Program-made: the position numbers and the translations under genes
Assembly (NCBI GenBank): GCA_044340025.1
Contig: JBIIUJ010000076.1
Span: 1 to 12,056, forward strand
DNA from: JBIIUJ01 sp044340025
GTDB taxonomy: Bacteria; Pseudomonadota; Alphaproteobacteria; Caulobacterales; Aquidulcibacteraceae
Direction: 5' to 3'
Length of the DNA: 12,056 bases
Notes under the pieces: generated by a model
Seen by the model: the letters and a program-made list of their open reading frames with translations, nothing else
What the model was told of the DNA's origin: nothing
Databases searched by the model: none
Shown: positions 1-6,780 of the stretch, piece by piece
Numbering within the stretch: position 1 is the first letter of the stretch
Layout of the letters: each line of letters begins with the position of its first letter

Positions 1-63
1 CGAAAGTCTGGAACATGTCCCCGGAGGTAGGGCCAATCGTCGGCGGGGGGAAGGGGCGCCCCC

Positions 64-528
64 TCAGGCCTTGCGGACCTTGAGCGTGGCGCCATCCACA
101 TCGATCACTTCCAGCTGGTCGCCGGGCGCAATTGCGCCGCCTTCCACCTGCAGGGCGCGCCATTCGCTATCGCCCAGACGCACCCGGCCATAGGGACCGG
201 CGAAGGCTTCCACCGCCGCAACGGTGCGCCCGCGCAACTGGGCGCCCGCGTCGTTCAGCGTCGGCTCGGCCGAGCGCAGCCAGCCCGGCTTGAGCACGCT
301 GCGCCCCATGGCGATCAGGCCGATGGAGAAGACGGCGAAGGCGATGAACTGGACCTCCCAGCTCAGCCCGAGCGGCAGGATCATCAGGACGCCCACCATG
401 CCGGCCGCCACAGCAAACCAGAGCAGATAGGTCGTCCCCGTCAGCAGTTCGGCGACGAACATCAGCCCAGCCAGCCCGAACCAGCGCCAGAAGGTCATGC
501 CGTCCAGCCAGTCGATCAGCGCTTGCAT
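64..528 (-). CDS. NfeD family membrane protein (short form)
   Basis: A 154-aa small membrane protein of the NfeD family, the usual partner of SPFH/stomatin-like proteins in membrane microdomain organisation. Hydrophobic segments lie at about residues 13-30, 33-52 and 56-75. A soluble C-terminal part (about 97-154) has the pattern of the NfeD OB-fold, with a Gly/Trp-containing strand (GRVRLGDSEWRA) and an ending of the type GDxLEVxxVDGxxLKV. The length fits the short NfeD class without the N-terminal ClpP-like protease domain. It starts 3 bases after the stop of the upstream SPFH gene, and a GGAGG ribosome binding site lies inside the end of that gene, 7 bases before the ATG. The two are therefore almost certainly co-transcribed and translationally linked. 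Seen: order, segments, RBS. Known: SPFH-NfeD pairing. Inferred: scaffold-partner role. Confidence 0.9.
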   Translation of the reverse strand: MQALIDWLDGMTFWRWFGLAGLMFVAELLTGTTYLLWFAVAAGMVGVLMILPLGLSWEVQFIAFAVFSIGLIAMGRSVLKPGWLRSAEPTLNDAGAQLRGRTVAAVEAFAGPYGRVRLGDSEWRALQVEGGAIAPGDQLEVIDVDGATLKVRKA

Positions 529-531
529 GGC

Positions 532-1488
532 CTAGCCTCCCGTCGTTGTGGGCACGCCGGAGCGCGCGGGCCGGGCGCTGGCGGCCTGGGCGGTGTCGGT
601 CAGCGCCTTGATGCCCTCCAGCGCCCCGGCGAGGGAGGAGAGTTCGGCCGGCACGATCACGGTGCGCTGCTGGGGCGAGGTGGCCAGCGCCTCGAACGCC
701 TTCACATAGGATTGGCCGAGGAAGTAATTCACCGCGTTCACATCGCCGTTGGCGATGGCGGTCGAGACGACTTCGGTGGCGCGGGCCTCGGCCTCGGCGG
801 CGCGCTCGCGGGCCTCGGCGTCGCGGAAGGCGGCTTCCTTGCGGCCCTCGGCCTCCAGAATGGCGGCCTGCTTGGCGCCCTCGGCGCGCAGGATTGCGGC
901 CTGTTTCTCGCCCTCGGCAGTGGTGATCTCCGCGCGGCGGTCGCGTTCGGCCTTCATCTGGCGCGCCATGGAGGCGGTGAGATCGGCTGGCGGGGAGAGA
1001 TCCTTGATCTCGATGCGCACCACCTTCACGCCCCAGGGGGTGGTGGCCGCATCGATCGTGTTGAGCAGGCGCGCGTTGATCGCATCGCGCTGGCTCAGCA
1101 CCTCGTCGAGCTCCATCGACCCAATCACGGTGCGCAGATTCGTCAGCGACAGATTGATGATGGCGAGCTTGAGGTCTTCGACCTCATAGGCGGCCTTTGC
1201 GGCGTTGATCACCTGGGTGAACACCACCGCATCACAGGTGACGCTGGCGTTGTCGCGCGTGATGACTTCCTGGCGCGGCACGTCGAGCACGCTTTCCATC
1301 ATCGAGATGCGCCGCCCGATCCGGTCCACGAACGGCACGATGAAGGCGATCCCCGGCCCGAGCGTGCGGATGTAGCGGCCAAACCGCTCCACCGTGAATT
1401 CGCGCCCCTGCGGCACGACCTTCACCGCGCTCGCCACCAGCACGATGGCGAGAAACACAAACACCAGAACAAAGATATCCAGACCCAC
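532..1488 (-). CDS. SPFH/Band 7 (stomatin/paraslipin, QmcA-like) membrane protein
   Basis: A 318-aa protein of the bacterial paraslipin/QmcA type. One N-terminal membrane anchor (residues about 3-24) is followed by the SPFH domain (about 25-180), with typical stretches such as VPQGREFTVERFGRY, PGIAFIVPFVD and ATTPWGVKVVRIEIKDL. After the conserved MARQMKAERDRRAEI segment comes a coiled-coil region with four 11-residue repeats (191-234), then a C-terminal part including NYFLGQSYVKAFEAL. Such proteins oligomerise at the inner membrane and scaffold protease or quality-control complexes. The start codon is GTG, supported by GGGAG 7 bases upstream and by the anchor beginning directly after it. It is followed 3 bases later by nfeD. 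The family call is certain; the cellular role is inferred from family knowledge. Confidence 0.93.
   Translation of the reverse strand: MGLDIFVLVFVFLAIVLVASAVKVVPQGREFTVERFGRYIRTLGPGIAFIVPFVDRIGRRISMMESVLDVPRQEVITRDNASVTCDAVVFTQVINAAKAAYEVEDLKLAIINLSLTNLRTVIGSMELDEVLSQRDAINARLLNTIDAATTPWGVKVVRIEIKDLSPPADLTASMARQMKAERDRRAEITTAEGEKQAAILRAEGAKQAAILEAEGRKEAAFRDAEARERAAEAEARATEVVSTAIANGDVNAVNYFLGQSYVKAFEALATSPQQRTVIVPAELSSLAGALEGIKALTDTAQAASARPARSGVPTTTGG
787..918 (-). repeat. Four hendecad (11-residue) coiled-coil repeats in the SPFH protein
   Basis: Residues 191-234 of the SPFH protein are four consecutive 11-residue units that all start with AE: AEGEKQAAILR, AEGAKQAAILE, AEGRKEAAFRD and AEARERAAEAE. 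An 11-residue period gives an almost straight coiled coil, as seen in SPFH oligomers. The first three units are close to identical and decay along the array, which looks like internal duplication. Confidence 0.8.
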
Positions 1489-1552
1489 GCCGTCGCTCCC
1501 AAGCCGTCTTTGGGCGCAGGATAGCGTGTTTGGCTGCGGCGCGAAGCAAAAT

Positions 1553-1566
1553 CGGCGCGGCCGCCG
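1553..1566 (-). terminator. Possible weak intrinsic terminator after the deacetylase-like gene
   Basis: Directly after the stop codon of the 1569-2519 gene, the minus strand can form a 5-bp stem (CGGCG/CGCCG, loop GCCG) followed by ATTTTGC. The stem is short and the T run is only four bases, so this is a candidate only. It lies in the 80-base gap before the GTG of the SPFH gene, where a promoter for that gene must also lie if the two are separate transcripts. Confidence 0.35.
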
Positions 1567-1568
1567 GG

Positions 1569-2519
1569 TCAGCCGCGCGTCGTCCCGTCAAACCCGGCGC
1601 CGCCGACCGCAAGGCCCCGCCCGGCGATGTCGGCGATGGTCTGGTCCCAGCACTGGTCGCGGTAGAAGCCGGCGATCTCGGCCGCGGTGGTGATCCACAC
1701 ATCGTCGGCATGGGCCGCGATATGGGCGAGCGCGGCCTCGAACGGCCGGATGCGGTGCGGCTGGCCGACCAGATAGGCATGCAGCGGGATGCACATCACT
1801 GTGCCGCTGTCTGCGCCCTCTTCCAGCAGCTGATCGAAGTGGCGCTTCAGGATGTCGGCATAGCGCCATGGGTCCATGGCCAGCGCGCCATAGGTGATGA
1901 CGTCATTGACCTCCAGCGAGTAGGGCATGGAGACGAGCTTGCCCGTGCGGGTCTTCACCGGCTGGGGCTGGTCGTCCTGGAACAGGTCGCAGGTGTACCA
2001 GAAGTCGTATTCCGCGATCAGATCCAGCGTACGCTCGGTATGGGTCAGCGCCGGCGCCAGATAGCCGCGGATGCGCTGGCCGGTCGCTGCCTGCACGGTG
2101 CGGATGGAATCTTCCAGCACCGCGCGCTCCTGCGCCTCGTCCATCTCGTAGGAATAGCGCGTGTTGTAGATCCCGTGGGAGAAGAACTCCCAGTTGCGGG
2201 CCGCGCACGCCTCGATGATCTCGGGGCAGTGGTCGCACATGGCGACATTCAGGCTGACAGAGCCGCGCATGGCGTGCCGGTCCAGCATCTCCATCAGCCG
2301 CCAGTGGCCGACGCGGTTGCCATAGTCGCGCTGGGAATAGGCGGTCACGTCGGGCGAGGGCTTGGGCCAGCCCGGCCGCTTCGGGTTCACCGGTGGATCG
2401 AATTCGTAGAACTCGATGTTGGGCGCGATCCAGAACGCGAGCTTCTTGCCGCCCGGCCAGACGATCTTCGGGCGGTCGCGATAGGGCCAGTGGTCGTAGA
2501 GATTGGGATCGGCGTGCAT
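1569..2519 (-). CDS. Polysaccharide deacetylase-fold protein, PuuE/allantoinase-like
   Basis: A 316-aa cytoplasmic-looking protein with no signal peptide. It belongs to the branch of the NodB/polysaccharide deacetylase superfamily that includes cofactor-independent PuuE allantoinases. The N-terminus (LYDHWPYRDRP.. WPGGKKLAFWIAPNIEFYEF) is typical of that branch. The catalytic Asp-Asp of classical NodB motif 1 is not present; an IEFYEFDPP segment stands there. Other recognisable positions are SHGIYNT (His115), GYLAPALTHTERT (about 152-164) and IPLHAYLVGQPHR (His247). The likely reaction is C-N bond hydrolysis on a small nitrogenous substrate rather than polysaccharide deacetylation, but the substrate cannot be read from the sequence. 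No ureide-pathway neighbours are visible in the window. The ribosome binding site before the ATG is weak. The family is secure, the enzyme activity is not. Confidence 0.85.
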   Translation of the reverse strand: MHADPNLYDHWPYRDRPKIVWPGGKKLAFWIAPNIEFYEFDPPVNPKRPGWPKPSPDVTAYSQRDYGNRVGHWRLMEMLDRHAMRGSVSLNVAMCDHCPEIIEACAARNWEFFSHGIYNTRYSYEMDEAQERAVLEDSIRTVQAATGQRIRGYLAPALTHTERTLDLIAEYDFWYTCDLFQDDQPQPVKTRTGKLVSMPYSLEVNDVITYGALAMDPWRYADILKRHFDQLLEEGADSGTVMCIPLHAYLVGQPHRIRPFEAALAHIAAHADDVWITTAAEIAGFYRDQCWDQTIADIAGRGLAVGGAGFDGTTRG

Positions 2520-2542
2520 GCGCGCTTTCTTGCGTTCCCCGC

Positions 2543-2562
2543 GCGGCGGCGCAAGCCGCCGC
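2543..2562. other. Perfect 8-bp GC stem-loop between receptor and deacetylase-like genes
   Basis: GCGGCGGC, loop GCAA, GCCGCCGC: a perfect inverted repeat in the 51-base gap after the receptor stop codon. There is no T run on either strand, so it does not have the form of an intrinsic terminator. It could protect the 3' end of the receptor mRNA or attenuate read-through into the next gene. Confidence 0.5.
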
Positions 2563-2570
2563 CTGCGCGC

Positions 2571-4688
2571 TCAAGGGCCCGCGCCGGCCCAGCTGAGGCT
2601 GATCTTCACCGTGCGGCCAGGTTCGGGCACGCCGGCGAAGGCCCGCTCATAGAGCACATCCCCGGCGTTCTCGACCGCCGCTGAAAGCGTGAACGCCGAG
2701 AGCGGCCCCGCTGTCGGCCGCCAGCGCGCATAGAGATCGGCCACGACATAGCCGTCGCGGCGGTCGGCAGCACGATTGACGGCGGTGAAGTCGTCGGCGG
2801 CCCGCACCCGCATCCCGGCCACCAGGCCGACGCCTGGAAACTTCATCCGGCCGTCCAGCGTCAGCTTGCGCGGCGCCAGCACCCCGAGGAAGGCGTTGGT
2901 GGCCCGATTGCGGCCGCGGGTTTCGGAATAGATCGCCGCAAGGGCGATGCGGTCGTCTTCATAGCGCGCCTCGGCTTCCGCGCCCTCCAGCCGCGCGCGC
3001 GCGATGTTGGCGCTGGTGGTCGTGCCCGCGTCGCAGGGCTGAAACGGCGGCCGGAAGCAGCTTGCGGGGAAAGCGACGATCACGGCGAGGTCGATCAGGT
3101 CGTCGACATCGGAGCGATACGCCGCCAGGCGCAGGCTCGCCTCATCCCCCGTCCGGATCAGGTCGCGGCCCACCAGCGTCAGGCCGGCTTCCAGTCCCTC
3201 CGCCTGTTCCGGGCGCAAGGCCGGGTTGGGCGCAAAGACGTTGGAGACCGCCGCCCGCGCGCCAAGAATCGGGTGGGGCAGGCGGAAATGCAGCCCGGTG
3301 AGATACAGCTCATTGATCGAAGGCGCGCGAAACCCTTCGCCCCAGGCGACGAAGAGGCTCAGCGCCTCGCTCGGCTGCCAGAGCGCGCCAAGCTTGGGCG
3401 ACGTCGCCTCGGCCGTGTTCCGGGTCTGGCCGGTCGCCTCGTTCTCGAACCGGTCCCAGCGCACCGCCGGCGAGAGCACGACCGTTCCGGGCAGGCCGAG
3501 CGGAGCGGGCAGGCTGACACGGGCCTCGGCGAAGGCGCCGCCAAACCGGGCTCCGCCGTCTGGCACGCCCTCGCGCACGCCGCCGGCGCCAGCGGTGTCT
3601 CGCCCGATCTGCTCGTCCTCGCGCCAGTCGCCGCCGAGCACGAGGTCGAGGCTGCGCTCCGGCCCGCCGAAGCGGGCGATGTTCTGCACCGTGATTCCGC
3701 GCGTATCGATGTCGCGAAGCGTGCCGCGCGCACGGGCGCGATCGAGTTCATCGACGTCTGAGGAGACGGCGTAGGGCGTGATCGAGAGGTCGATCAGACG
3801 CCGGCCGGGCGGGCGCCAGCCGAGGCTTGCGCGCAGGGTATGGCTGGTCACGTCCTTGTCGACGAGAGCGGCGAGGATGGGATCGGCTACGATCGCGCCC
3901 TGGCCGTTGTTGGGCTCTACCGCCTGATTGCGGAAACTCTGGAGCGAACCCTCGAGGGAGAGCCCAGGAGCGAGCCGCGCTCGAGCCTTCAGCAGGCCAG
4001 TCAGGATATCGTCGTCCGATTGCAGGTCGCCCGCGCCGCCGCCAAGCGCGATATCCCCGCTGTCGCGCCAACCAAGGCTCGCAAGACCCTCCAGTCGGCC
4101 AGACTGGCCGAACACGGTGGCGGCGGCGAGGGATTCCGCATTGCCGCTCGCATGGCCCGCCCGCAGGCGCGCGCCCCAGGTCTCGCCCTCGCGCAGGAAA
4201 TCGGACGCGGAGGCCGACCGCAACGCAATCACGCCGCCGAGCGCCCCTGAGCCATAGAGGGCCGAGGCGGGCCCTCGCAGCACCTCGACCGAGCCCAGCA
4301 GCTCCGGATCGACGAAGTATCGGCCGTCATGGGCGCTGGTGAAGCTCTGCGGCGCGCCGTCGATCAGGATCAGCACCCGCTGGCCGCCAAGGCCGCGAAT
4401 CGCGGGGCTTTCGCCCGTGCGCCGCGGCCCGCCGCTCATCTGCACGCCCGGCACGTCGGCGATCAGATCGTTCACGGAGCCGGGCTGGGCGAGATCGATC
4501 TCCTCGCGGTCGATCACGGTCACGGTGGCCGGCAGCGCCCGGGCCTGCGTTTGGATGCGCGAGCCATAGACCGTGACCGGCTCGGCCACGGTCGCCACCG
4601 TCATGTCGGCCGCCAAAGCAGACGAGCCAAGAACGGCCCATCCGGCGACGATCAATCCCGAGTGCATGAGCAGCAAGGTCTTTTTCAC
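2571..4688 (-). CDS. hmuR: TonB-dependent outer-membrane heme receptor (HmuR/HemR type)
   Basis: A 705-aa receptor that takes heme or heme-protein-derived heme across the outer membrane using TonB energy. A signal peptide (residues 1-26, ending SSALA) precedes a TonB-box-like EPVTVYGSR. A plug domain follows (about 45-160) with the family segments DVPGVQMSGG, IRGLGGQRVLILIDGAPQ and VEVLRGPASALYGSGALGG. His120, in the plug segment SAHDGRYFVDPELL, and His467/His472, between a FRAP box (453-456) and NPAL (an NPNL-type box, 488-491), match the positions of the heme-ligating histidines known in HemR-type receptors. I chose the GTG at 4688 over an in-frame ATG at 4730: it gives a clean signal peptide, and the candidate promoter would start transcription inside the longer version. 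The chain ends SLSW plus AGAGP, so the final barrel aromatic residue is not C-terminal. It is divergent from the heme import operon. Confidence 0.92.
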   Translation of the reverse strand: MKKTLLLMHSGLIVAGWAVLGSSALAADMTVATVAEPVTVYGSRIQTQARALPATVTVIDREEIDLAQPGSVNDLIADVPGVQMSGGPRRTGESPAIRGLGGQRVLILIDGAPQSFTSAHDGRYFVDPELLGSVEVLRGPASALYGSGALGGVIALRSASASDFLREGETWGARLRAGHASGNAESLAAATVFGQSGRLEGLASLGWRDSGDIALGGGAGDLQSDDDILTGLLKARARLAPGLSLEGSLQSFRNQAVEPNNGQGAIVADPILAALVDKDVTSHTLRASLGWRPPGRRLIDLSITPYAVSSDVDELDRARARGTLRDIDTRGITVQNIARFGGPERSLDLVLGGDWREDEQIGRDTAGAGGVREGVPDGGARFGGAFAEARVSLPAPLGLPGTVVLSPAVRWDRFENEATGQTRNTAEATSPKLGALWQPSEALSLFVAWGEGFRAPSINELYLTGLHFRLPHPILGARAAVSNVFAPNPALRPEQAEGLEAGLTLVGRDLIRTGDEASLRLAAYRSDVDDLIDLAVIVAFPASCFRPPFQPCDAGTTTSANIARARLEGAEAEARYEDDRIALAAIYSETRGRNRATNAFLGVLAPRKLTLDGRMKFPGVGLVAGMRVRAADDFTAVNRAADRRDGYVVADLYARWRPTAGPLSAFTLSAAVENAGDVLYERAFAGVPEPGRTVKISLSWAGAGP

Positions 4689-4714
4689 GGCGGTCTCTCT
4701 TTCGCGCTTGATTC

Positions 4715-4729
4715 TGAGAAGCGTTCGCA
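4715..4729. promoter_or_regulatory. Fur-box-like operator 1
   Basis: TGAGAAGCGTTCGCA is an imperfect 7-1-7 inverted repeat. It matches the general Fur form TGAGAATnATTCTCA at most fixed positions and keeps the TG.GAA / TTC.CA symmetry. It would cover the predicted transcription start of the receptor gene, a placement that fits repression by iron-loaded Fur. Which alphaproteobacterial iron regulator (Fur, Irr or RirA) binds is inferred. Confidence 0.55.
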
Positions 4730-4757
4730 TTTAATGCGCGGCAGAACGGAATCGCAA
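4729..4757 (-). promoter_or_regulatory. Candidate sigma-70-type promoter of the heme receptor gene
   Basis: On the minus strand, TTGCGA (-35, plus 4752-4757) and TTAAAT (-10, plus 4729-4734) are separated by exactly 17 bases. Each matches the consensus at 4 of 6 positions. Transcription would begin near 4722, between the in-frame ATG at 4730 and the GTG at 4688. The elements are bracketed by the two Fur-like repeats. Confidence 0.45.
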
Positions 4758-4758
4758 G

Positions 4759-4773
4759 TGCGACTCGTTCGCA
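4759..4773. promoter_or_regulatory. Fur-box-like operator 2
   Basis: TGCGACTCGTTCGCA carries a perfect TGCGA-N5-TCGCA inverted repeat and shares its right half GTTCGCA with operator 1, centre to centre 44 bp away (about four helical turns). A further TCGCA lies just upstream at 4752-4756, facing outward. The repeat overlaps a possible -10 (CATATT, 4772-4777) for the plus-strand operon, but I see no convincing -35 for that promoter. The placement suggests control of both divergent transcripts. Confidence 0.55.
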
Positions 4774-4810
4774 TATTTGAACGATCACGCGATCGGAAGG
4801 CGAGGCGGTC

Positions 4811-5917
4811 ATGGCGGATGGGCAGGCGGGGCTGCGGCAAGCGGCCGAGGAAACGGCGGCGGGCGATAGCGGGGGGCGTCTGTCAGGCCCGGCGCTGGCG
4901 TCGGCGTTTGCAGCGTTGAAGGAGCGTCGCGGGCCCGGGCTTCGCCCGCGCGATGCGGCCGCCGCGCTGGGCGTCTCGGAGGGCGAGCTTGTCGCAAGCC
5001 GGGTGGGCGTCGGCGTCGTGCGGCTGAAGGACGACCCGCGCGCGATCCTCGCCGACGTCCCAAGGCTCGGCGTGGTCAAGGCGATCACGCGCAACGAGCA
5101 CTGCGTGCATGAGAAGATCGGCGTGTTCGACCATGTCTCGTTCGGCGGCGCGATGGGTCTGGTGGTCAATCACGACATCGATCTGCGCCTTTTCATGGGC
5201 CATTGGCGCTCTGCGTTCGCTGTGCCGAGCGTCGGCGCCGATGGGGTGACGCGCCAGAGCCTTCAGTTCTTCGATGCTGATGGAACGGCCGTGCACAAGA
5301 TCTTCCGCCTGCCTGGCGCGGACCCTGCGCCATTCGACGCGCTGGTCGCCGCCCACGCTGCGCCGGACCAGCGCCCGGAGCTGGCCGTCCTGCCCCCGCC
5401 GGCGCGCGCGCCCGACCGGCCGGATGACGCCGTCAACGCAGACGGCCTGATCGCCCACTGGCGGGCGCTGCAGGACACGCATGACTTCCATGGCATGCTG
5501 CGGCAGTTCGGCGTCGGGCGGGAGCAGGCCTTCCGCCTGGCGCCGGAAGACCTTGCAGCGCCGCTCGCCCCCGACGTGCTCGACCGGCTCTTGCCCGAAG
5601 CCGCCGCCGATGGCGTCTCAATCATGGTGTTTGTCGGCAATCCCGGCTGCATTCAGATCCACACGGGGCCGATCGAAAACGTCTCCGCGCGCGGCCCCTG
5701 GCTGAACGTGATGGATCCAGCCTTTGATCTGCATCTGCGGCGGGATCGCGTCGCGCGCGCCTGGCGGGTGCGCAAGCCGACCGTGGACGGGATCGTAACC
5801 TCGATCGAGCTGTTTGACGCCGGCGGCTTCTGCTTCTGCCAGCTGTTCGGCGAACGCAAACCGGGCGTCCCGGAACGCGGCGACTGGCGCGACCTTGTTG
5901 CGGCGCACGCGCCATGA
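4811..5917 (+). CDS. hmuS: Hemin-degrading/heme-trafficking factor HmuS (HemS/ChuS family)
   Basis: A 368-aa cytoplasmic heme-binding protein that receives imported heme and, depending on the member, degrades it or hands it on. It has the duplicated HemS architecture. The first half includes ITRNEHCVHEKIGVFD (Arg94 at the distal-arginine position) and QFFDADGTAVHKIFRLPG, where His162 matches the proximal heme ligand of HemS/ChuS. The second half has VFVGNPGCIQIHTGPIENV, GPWLNVMDPAFDLHLR and a C-terminal FCQLFGERKPG. About 25 N-terminal residues are Gly/Ala-rich and poorly conserved. The ATG is preceded by GAGG with a 5-base spacer. It is the first gene of the plus-strand heme operon, sits behind the Fur-like operators, and its stop overlaps the next start (ATGA). 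The family is sure; whether it degrades heme cannot be read from the sequence. Confidence 0.93.
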   Translation: MADGQAGLRQAAEETAAGDSGGRLSGPALASAFAALKERRGPGLRPRDAAAALGVSEGELVASRVGVGVVRLKDDPRAILADVPRLGVVKAITRNEHCVHEKIGVFDHVSFGGAMGLVVNHDIDLRLFMGHWRSAFAVPSVGADGVTRQSLQFFDADGTAVHKIFRLPGADPAPFDALVAAHAAPDQRPELAVLPPPARAPDRPDDAVNADGLIAHWRALQDTHDFHGMLRQFGVGREQAFRLAPEDLAAPLAPDVLDRLLPEAAADGVSIMVFVGNPGCIQIHTGPIENVSARGPWLNVMDPAFDLHLRRDRVARAWRVRKPTVDGIVTSIELFDAGGFCFCQLFGERKPGVPERGDWRDLVAAHAP

Positions 5918-6780
5918 TCGCGCGTCGCGTGCTGTTGGCTGGGCTTGCCGGCCTGATTGTCGCGCCCACGCCTGGCTGGGCGCAGGGCCAGCGCATCGTC
6001 GCCCTGGGCGGAGATGTGGCCGAGATCATCGCCGCTCTGGGGCGCGAGGCGTCCCTTGTCGGCTGCGACGAGACCTGTGTCTTCCCGCCCGCGCTCGCCC
6101 GTTTGCCGCGCGCGGGCTATGTGCGCGCCTTCTCTTCGGAGGGCGTTCTGTCGCTGCGTCCCGGCGCGGTGGTGGCGTCGGCGGCGGCGGGACCGCCCGC
6201 CGCACTTGCTCAGCTACGGGCCGCCGGCGTCCCGGTCGTGCTGATCCCGGAAGCGCGAGACGAGGCGAGCCTTATCGCCAAGGTCCGCGCGGTGGGCGCC
6301 GCAATCGGCGCGCCCGCCGCCGCTGAACAGCTGGCTGGCGATATCGCCGCCCGGCTCGACCAGTTGGCGCGCCGGGTCGCGCGCGATGGTCGTCGCCTCC
6401 GCACGCTTGCCCTGATGGCTGGCGCTCGGGGGGCGCTGATGGCGGCGGGGCCGGGCACGGCGGCGGATGCGGTGATCCGGCTCGCCGGCGGGCGCAACGT
6501 CTTCACCGCGACCGGCGTGAAGCCGCTGACGCCGGAGGCCGGCCTTGCCGCGGCGCCAGAGGTGATCCTGGCGCCCAGCCATGCGCTCGACAGTCTCGGC
6601 GGGCGTGACCGGGTTCTGGGCAATCCGGCTCTGGCGGCGACGCCTGCGGCCCGGGCCGGCAGGCTCGTGACCATGGATTCCCTGAAGCTCCTGGGCTTCG
6701 GCCCCCGTCTGCCGGAGGCGGCCGAGGAGCTTTTCGTCGCTCTGCGCACGCCGCTGGGCGATCGGGCCGGCAGAGCATGA
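5914..6780 (+). CDS. hmuT: Heme ABC transporter periplasmic heme-binding protein HmuT
   Basis: A 288-aa type III periplasmic binding protein that carries heme from the outer-membrane receptor to HmuUV. An N-terminal signal peptide (about residues 1-24, with ARRVLLAGLAGL, ending WAQG) leads into RIVALGGDVAEIIAALG. The heme-specific segment LPRAGYVRAFSSEGVLSLRPG contains Tyr69, at the position of the axial heme-ligand tyrosine in ShuT/PhuT-type proteins. The length and the GGRNVF...LTPEAGLAAAPEVIL segment in the second lobe are normal for the family. It overlaps hmuS by ATGA and hmuU by ATGA, so it is translationally coupled to both. The twin Arg at residues 4-5 leaves Sec or Tat export open. 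Confidence 0.93.
   Translation: MIARRVLLAGLAGLIVAPTPGWAQGQRIVALGGDVAEIIAALGREASLVGCDETCVFPPALARLPRAGYVRAFSSEGVLSLRPGAVVASAAAGPPAALAQLRAAGVPVVLIPEARDEASLIAKVRAVGAAIGAPAAAEQLAGDIAARLDQLARRVARDGRRLRTLALMAGARGALMAAGPGTAADAVIRLAGGRNVFTATGVKPLTPEAGLAAAPEVILAPSHALDSLGGRDRVLGNPALAATPAARAGRLVTMDSLKLLGFGPRLPEAAEELFVALRTPLGDRAGRA

Noticed and set aside
1..63. Possible start of another minus-strand gene (ATG at 16 reading MFQTF)
   Set aside because: Only five codons are in the window and the ribosome binding site is poor (GGGGA directly against the ATG). A GGGGCGCCCC palindrome at 53-62 has no loop or T run, so it is not called a terminator.
523..1524. Plus-strand open frame of 333 codons opposite the SPFH gene
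   Set aside because: His/Gly/Arg-rich shadow of the strongly supported SPFH gene, with no recognisable domain. The same applies to the long plus-strand frame at 1530-2684 and the minus-strand frame at 7136-8395.
2543..2562. Intrinsic terminator of the heme receptor gene
   Set aside because: The stem is perfect, but neither strand has a T run after it, so it is listed only as a stem-loop.
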